Origin: Bacteroidaceae bacterium
GTDB lineage: Bacteria > Bacteroidota > Bacteroidia > Bacteroidales > Bacteroidaceae
NCBI GenBank assembly: GCA_024401275.1
Contig: JAKSLJ010000001.1
Location: forward strand, 124,001 to 188,000
Reading direction: 5' to 3'
DNA: 64,000 bases
Shown: positions 59,701 to 64,000 of the stretch, in pieces
Layout: the number at the start of each line of letters is the position of its first letter
Numbering within the stretch: the stretch's first letter is position 1
Translations under genes and position numbers: made by a program
The notes under the pieces: model-generated
Databases searched by the model: none
What the model was told of the DNA's origin: nothing
What the model saw: the letters and a program-made list of their open reading frames with translations, nothing else

Positions 59701-60220
59701 TACGAATCTGAGCCTTAGCGTCTGGAGAACCGTCCTGCATTGTTACGATAACACCAGGAGCAGCACCCTGGAGACCCTGGCTTACGTTAACAGGAGTCTT
59801 CTTGAGCATGTCATCTGTGTTTACAGTAACAACAGAACCAGTAAGGTCGCTTCTCTTCATTGTACCGTAACCAACTACGACAACTTCGTCAAGAGCGGCA
59901 TTGTCTGTTTCGAGAGTGATGACTACGTTGTTACCAACAACCTTTACCTGCTTGGTAACGTAGCCAATGTAAGACACTACGAGTGTCTGACCGTCGGCAG
60001 CTTCAATAGAGAAGTTACCATCATAATCTGTAACGGTAGCATTTTGTGTACCGCTTACTGTGACAGTTGCACCGATAAGAGGTTCCTGATCTGGACCTAC
60101 GACCTTACCTTTCACTGTCTTTGCGTTAAGACCTGTCCAACTGAGAGTAAGAAGCATGAAAGCTATCATGCAAACCTTACCGAAGAGGGATGTCTTAATT
60201 TTTTGAGATAAATTTCCCAT
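56789..60220 (-). CDS. SusC/RagA-like TonB-dependent transporter (pair 1)
   Basis: The 1143-residue protein has a signal peptide and then a CarboxypepD-regulatory-like beta domain ('[23 protein letters not shown]', about 35-115). It continues with a TonB box region ('[22 protein letters not shown]'), a plug ('[21 protein letters not shown]', '[31 protein letters not shown]') and a 22-strand barrel ending '[15 protein letters not shown]'. It imports oligosaccharides with SusD1. Like other highly expressed outer-membrane proteins here it uses strongly biased codons. Confidence 0.95.
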   Translation of the reverse strand: [1143 protein letters not shown]

Positions 60221-60499
60221 ACGGATAAAATTTAAGGTTAATAAATATAATTTTGGTTTAATTCTTTTTCGGTTGTTATTTTCTTACCACATTATTATAT
60301 ACGCCTATACATAACTGGTAAAATTGTTTCTTTTTTTTGTTAGTTTTGTTAAGTTATGGCTTCTGTTATATCACTCAAAATGCTCCTCATGTTACCGTAT
60401 GTTATGCTGTTTCTTGCATCAATTTTACGGTGGTTTCCGCATGGCTTTAGTGCGAAAAGGGCGCAATCAGCCCAACCGTGTAGGTGCAAAATGCCGTTG

Positions 60500-60507
60500 C
60501 AAAGGTA
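60500..60507 (-). promoter_or_regulatory. Possible -7 element of the SusC1-SusD1 operon
   Basis: The minus strand reads TACCTTTG. A -33 TTTG at the usual spacing is not evident, only a T-rich stretch. Confidence 0.4.
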
Positions 60508-60637
60508 AAAAGATTGATTTAGATAATAAAAAAAAATGCAAAAAAAGTATTAAAAATACTTAAAAATTATGTCGAGTGATACTATTTTTGCCGATAAAAG
60601 TAAAATGACTATTGCGCTAAATTGCAAAAGTGTGCAA

Positions 60638-60667
60638 AAAAGGTGTGACCAAATGGCCACACCTTTT
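60638..60667 (-). terminator. Terminator of the SusC2-SusD2 operon
   Basis: AAAAGGTGTG (60638-60647) pairs with CACACCTTTT (60658-60667), with an inner ACC/GGC pairing. A T-rich run follows on the minus strand. Confidence 0.8.
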
Positions 60668-60695
60668 ATGAAAATCATGTATGTAAGACGGCGTA

Positions 60696-62663
60696 TTAAT
60701 AACCAGGGTTCTGGAATGCCTTCTTTTCTGCTTCGTCCATCTGGAGAGCGTCGAGCTGACCCTGTGGAATTGGACGGAGATAGTAGTGCTTCTTGATGTC
60801 ACGCTTAACCTCCTTAGGCTGACGACCGTTAGCATCGCTGATGTGGTAAACACTTGCAAGCTTATCCCAAGTCTGAGTACGAACGAGGTCGAACCAACGG
60901 TAACCTTCACCCCAGTACTCGCGGAGACGCTCGTCGAGGATGTAGTCAATAGTGATCTCAGTTGGAGTAGCATCTTTCATTTCCTGGCTGTAATCCTTAA
61001 CAACCTTAAGCTCTGGATAACCTGTGTTGCTTACAAGGTAAGTGTAGTCGTTGAAACGAGTCTTCCACTTTCCAGCACGCTCACGAATCTTGATGATGTT
61101 ATCGTATGCAGCCTGCTTGTCGCCAAGCTTAACAGCAGCTTCAGCAGCTACGAAGTAGAATTCAGAGAACTTAGCGATAACGAATGGACGTGGTGAAGAA
61201 CCGTTAGGGTTACCAAGCTCAGTAGCCTCCTTGCGGTCAGTACGGTGACCGATGTGCTTCCATACGCCTGGGTATGACTGACGGCTAGACTCACTGATGT
61301 TGATTACGAATTCTGGATGACCTTCGAGAACACCTGCATTGATGTTACCATTAGCTGCAGTATAGACAACCTTAGAATCCTCGTAACCGTTAGGGAGGAA
61401 CTGAAGGAATGTCTCACCGTTCTTGATCTGAGCGCCGTTAGCACCCTTTACGTATTCATTTGCGTTGCCACCCTTAGCCATGTTCACGCGGTACTGGTAT
61501 GTGAATGTACCATCCCAACGAGAGTCAATGTCAACATTTGTGAACTTCTTGAGAGCGTCTGGGATAGGAGCCATACGAGTCCAAGGACGACCGAGAGCCT
61601 GACAAGCCTCACGGAGAACAGGGTTACCGTTTGTGCCGTCTGCGAAATCGCCGCGCATGTCACCACAGTAGTTCCACTGAGTGAACCAACCAGCGAAGTT
61701 TTCAGGAGCACCACCGTTACCCCAACCGAGGCCGCCACCATTGAACTGGTCGCTGTTTACAGTGTGGTCAGCCCAAAGGAGCCACTCGTTGTTACGGTCG
61801 TTCTGCCAGAAGTTTACGTCGTAGAAAGTCTCCTGGAGACCATAACGGTGATTGGCTTCATTTTCGTCAATGGCAGTCTTAGCCACTTGGTAAGCCTTCT
61901 GGAAGTAAGTTGAAGCCTGGCCCTTATCGCGGTTAGAAGTAGCAGGATAAGTGTCAATGCCATTTGGATTCTCAAGCCACCAAGCATAAGTAAGGTAAGC
62001 CTTTGCAAGAATGAGGCGAGCAGTTGTCTTCGTAACAGCACCAACTACACGAGGAGCGTCAGGAAGTTCGTTAACAGCTTCCTCGAGATCCTTGAATACA
62101 GCCTTTGTGTAAACCTCATCAACAGTGTTACGCTTAGAAGTACGCTGTGAGCTGGCATTTGGCTTAAGTTCACCACTACCGAGGTCGAGTGGCACACCAC
62201 CGAATGTCTGAGCGAGGTTGAAGTAGTAGAAACCACGGAAGAACTTAGCTTCAGCGATAAGGCTTGGAGCGATACCTACAGCCTGAGCATTCTCGATAAC
62301 AGAGCTTGCTGTGTTGATTTCAGTGAACGCTGTGCCCCAGAGAGCGTCAGAACGTACAGATGTAGAAGAAAGGTTACCAACACCTGACATATCGATGTCC
62401 TTCTGGTTACCGTCAGCTGAGTGACCGTAAGTGTACTCGTCAGTACCAGCCTCACATGAAGTGAAGTAGTAAGCCTGACCATAGAGGTTACGGAGGTGAG
62501 CGTAGAGCGAAGTAAGACCACCCTTCACACCTTCCTCTGTTGTAAAGTATGTTGGGTCATATCCACTACGTGGCTGCTCATCAAGCACATCAGAACATGA
62601 CGAAAGTGCTAAGGCAGAAACGAGTGCTATGCCACAATTGCGAAAAATATTCTTAGTTTTCAT
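60696..62663 (-). CDS. SusD-like glycan-binding lipoprotein (pair 2)
   Basis: The 655-residue protein has a lipoprotein signal ('ALALSSC', Cys at 23). SusD motifs include 'LIAEAKFFRGFYYFNLAQTFGGVPLDLG', 'ARLILAKAYLTYAWWLENP', 'ILDERLREYWGEGYRWFDLVRTQ' and the C-terminal 'YLRPIPQGQLDALQMDEAEKKAFQNPGY'. It differs clearly from SusD1, so the two pairs probably bind different parts of one glycan or two glycans. It follows SusC2 by 93 bases, a gap that holds a repeat. Confidence 0.93.
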   Translation of the reverse strand: MKTKNIFRNCGIALVSALALSSCSDVLDEQPRSGYDPTYFTTEEGVKGGLTSLYAHLRNLYGQAYYFTSCEAGTDEYTYGHSADGNQKDIDMSGVGNLSSTSVRSDALWGTAFTEINTASSVIENAQAVGIAPSLIAEAKFFRGFYYFNLAQTFGGVPLDLGSGELKPNASSQRTSKRNTVDEVYTKAVFKDLEEAVNELPDAPRVVGAVTKTTARLILAKAYLTYAWWLENPNGIDTYPATSNRDKGQASTYFQKAYQVAKTAIDENEANHRYGLQETFYDVNFWQNDRNNEWLLWADHTVNSDQFNGGGLGWGNGGAPENFAGWFTQWNYCGDMRGDFADGTNGNPVLREACQALGRPWTRMAPIPDALKKFTNVDIDSRWDGTFTYQYRVNMAKGGNANEYVKGANGAQIKNGETFLQFLPNGYEDSKVVYTAANGNINAGVLEGHPEFVINISESSRQSYPGVWKHIGHRTDRKEATELGNPNGSSPRPFVIAKFSEFYFVAAEAAVKLGDKQAAYDNIIKIRERAGKWKTRFNDYTYLVSNTGYPELKVVKDYSQEMKDATPTEITIDYILDERLREYWGEGYRWFDLVRTQTWDKLASVYHISDANGRQPKEVKRDIKKHYYLRPIPQGQLDALQMDEAEKKAFQNPGY

Positions 62664-62680
62664 TATTTTGATTTTTTGGG

Positions 62681-62752
62681 GGTTTTCGGTTTTTGGTTTT
62701 CGGTTTTTGGTTAATAGCTATCAACCCAAAACTAAAAACAAAAAACTAAAAA
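62681..62752. repeat. 7-bp (GGTTTT[C/T]) repeat with inverted copy between SusC2 and SusD2
   Basis: Four GGTTTTC or GGTTTTT units are followed by the near-palindromic centre GGTTAATAGCTATCAACC and then AAAACTA or AAAACAA units. The whole is a large imperfect inverted repeat of low complexity. Confidence 0.75.
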
Positions 62753-62756
62753 CTTC

Positions 62757-64000
62757 TTAGAATGACAGATTAAGACCTAACAAATAGTTGCGAGTGCAAG
62801 GAGCGTTTGTACCTACAACTGGGAGAGCATGGCCACCCATCTGTGTTGCGTGGAACTGACCCTGGTTAGACATAGAGTTTGGCTCTGGGTCAAGACCGCT
62901 CTCGCTGTAGTAAGGAGAGTAGATGATGAATGGGTTCTGTACTGTAGCATAAACACGGAGGTTGTTGATACCAGCCTTCTTCATCCAGTCACCAGAGAAG
63001 TTGTAACCGAGTGAGATAGTGCGGATCTTAACATAGCTACCATCGAAGATACCGAGAGTAGAACCATACTTAGGGTTATCACCAGACTGGATACCACCTG
63101 GCTTTGGATACTTAGCACCCTTGTTGTCCTCTGTCCAGTAGTCAACATCTACCTGACCACGACGACCAGTAAGCATGTTGAGGTAACCTGTAGAGCTGTA
63201 GAGTGTAGAGATGAGCTTACCACCGCACTGGAATGCACCGATTACGTTGAGGTCGAAGCCCTTGTAAGCAACGCGAGTGTTGAAACCACCTACGAAGTCT
63301 GGCTCAAGAGAGATGATCTGACGATCGTCTGGACCGATAGCCTGGAGTTCGCCCTTATCGTTGTATCTCTTTTCGTACTTAACCTTGATCATACCTTCGT
63401 TACCACCTGGCTCAAGAGTCTGGAATACATCCCAGTCTGCATCGCCTGCGTTCCAAAGACCAACCTTCTCATAGTCATAGAGAACGTCGATTGGGTGACC
63501 TACGAACCAACCGTTACCTTCGTCCTTTTCGCTACCGTCAGCGAGTGCAACGAGCTTGTTGCGGTTAAGAGAGACATTCAAACCAGCTTCCCAAGTCCAA
63601 CCGTTCTTGTTGTCAAGGATGATGCCGTTGATTGTAGCCTCGAAGCCCTTGTTCTGAGTCTTACCGATGTTAGCAGTATAGCTGCCTACACCTGAAGTAG
63701 AAGGGAGGGAAACGTTGAGGAGGATGTCGTTAGTGTTCATTACGTAGTACTCCAATGTACCAGAGAGACGACCCTTGAAGAGAGAGAAGTCAATACCGAA
63801 GTTGTAAGTCTCTGAGTACTCCCAACCGAGTTCTGGGTTAGGAAGCTTAGAGATGTAGTAACCAGTCTCGTAAGAAGGAGTACCGAGGTCACCGAAGTTG
63901 TAAGGAGTAGTACCGAGTGTACCGAGAGTAGTGTAAGGAGAGATAGCCTGGTTAGCTGTCTGACCGTAACCTGCGCGGATCTTCAAGTTGTCGATGAAGT
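62757..64000 (-). CDS. SusC/RagA-like TonB-dependent transporter (pair 2), C-terminal part
   Basis: The reading frame is open to the window edge, so only the last 414 residues or so of the barrel are visible ('NLKIRAGYGQTANQAISPYTTLG', 'VKIRTISLGYNFSGDWMKKAG', 'NNLRVYATVQNPFIIYSPYYSE', ending 'NYLLGLNLSF'). The apparent start near 63986 is internal. It forms a pair with SusD2 and is first in an operon read toward lower coordinates. The order SusC-SusD-SusC-SusD in tandem is also known from xylan-utilisation loci of Prevotella and Bacteroides; no proof of substrate is visible here. Confidence 0.93.
   Translation of the reverse strand, partial: FIDNLKIRAGYGQTANQAISPYTTLGTLGTTPYNFGDLGTPSYETGYYISKLPNPELGWEYSETYNFGIDFSLFKGRLSGTLEYYVMNTNDILLNVSLPSTSGVGSYTANIGKTQNKGFEATINGIILDNKNGWTWEAGLNVSLNRNKLVALADGSEKDEGNGWFVGHPIDVLYDYEKVGLWNAGDADWDVFQTLEPGGNEGMIKVKYEKRYNDKGELQAIGPDDRQIISLEPDFVGGFNTRVAYKGFDLNVIGAFQCGGKLISTLYSSTGYLNMLTGRRGQVDVDYWTEDNKGAKYPKPGGIQSGDNPKYGSTLGIFDGSYVKIRTISLGYNFSGDWMKKAGINNLRVYATVQNPFIIYSPYYSESGLDPEPNSMSNQGQFHATQMGGHALPVVGTNAPCTRNYLLGLNLSF

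Larger units (their letters stand above)
60221..60695. other. Long leader and spacer between SusC1 and SusD2
   Basis: The 475-base spacer holds the terminator of the SusC2-SusD2 operon near 60638-60667. A -7-like TACCTTTG on the minus strand (60500-60507), without a good -33, would give SusC1 a leader of about 280 bases. The rest is AT-rich. No gene or clear hairpin is seen beyond these. Confidence 0.5.

Noticed and set aside
59444..60211. 255-codon plus-strand frame antisense to SusC1
   Set aside because: It is a Ser/Thr/Val-rich shadow of a biased gene, without homology cues.
60324..60563. 79-codon frame in the SusC1 upstream region with a Lys/Cys-rich end
   Set aside because: The Lys-rich tail comes from an A-rich stretch, no start context or family was seen, and it overlaps the likely SusC1 promoter.
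1..64000. tRNA or rRNA genes
   Set aside because: No cloverleaf with a GGTTCRANNCC-type arm and no rRNA-like stretch was recognised by eye; a covariance search would be needed to exclude them fully.

Overview
The window comes from a Bacteroidota chromosome, most likely a Prevotella-type (Prevotellaceae) gut or rumen bacterium. The evidence is tandem SusC/SusD pairs, a large hemicellulase operon, OprO/P-type porins, a FadL-type porin, FISUMP-like domains, an rpsL-rpsG-fusA-rpsJ cluster, and promoters of the Bacteroidota form TTTG-N19/20-TAnnTTTG. No tRNA, rRNA, insertion sequence or CRISPR array was recognised.

Layout. 1-7024 (+): the 3' part of a highly expressed coiled-coil surface protein, a terminator, then five envelope or secreted proteins (two lipoproteins, a DUF1573 protein, a sorting-domain-like protein, a double FISUMP-like protein). 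7244-9401 (+): an AAA-ATPase/PD-(D/E)XK protein and a small secreted protein. 9428-9669: a non-coding hairpin-rich element. 9787-21300 (-): an operon read CE15 esterase, GH31 (PA14-type), GH43-CBM6, GH31, GH3, porin, which fits breakdown of decorated xylan or xyloglucan. 21625-22584 (-): a bile-acid:sodium symporter family protein. 22890-29091 (+): lactate permease, lutA, lutB, lutC and a porin. 29237-33454: GH13, alpha/beta hydrolase, and a RAYT-like transposase. 33637-36624 (+): a D-lactate-type FAD/Fe-S dehydrogenase that complements the lut genes. 36924-39662 (+): DUF2851, thioesterase, dprA. 39705-45342 (-): SGNH esterase, ParC/GyrA, FadL. 45840-49569 (+): rpsL, rpsG, fusA, rpsJ. 50363-52983 (+): a membrane/TPR-like protein and a PD40 lipoprotein with a CXXCH motif. 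53008-54561 (-): a second AAA/PD-(D/E)XK protein. 54724-64000 (-): two tandem SusCD pairs, the upstream SusC cut by the window edge.

The most unusual content is between and inside the genes. (1) Two arrays of about 22-bp phased units, at 21388-21548 and 49780-50115, share the same modules, including a TTTCTTATAAGAAA palindrome. (2) A 76-bp pair of inverted REP-like hairpins (GTAG followed by GGC-GA stems) occurs twice; one copy lies 70 bp from a RAYT-type gene, so the two may form a REP/RAYT system. (3) A 37-bp-period array has a constant linker and three unrelated hairpins. (4) Several families of short palindromic or 7-9 bp tandem repeats sit between operon genes and also, in frame, inside coding sequences: a porin, GH3, SGNH esterase, D-lactate dehydrogenase and the PD40 lipoprotein. 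(5) Inverted pairs of C-rich repeats fill three successive spacers of the lctP-lutABC-porin operon.

Functional reading: the cell probably takes up xylan-like oligosaccharides, removes glucuronoyl ester, alpha-xylosyl, arabinosyl and beta-linked sugars in the periplasm, and can oxidise both L- and D-lactate. All functions are inferred from motifs and gene context, and no database search was run.
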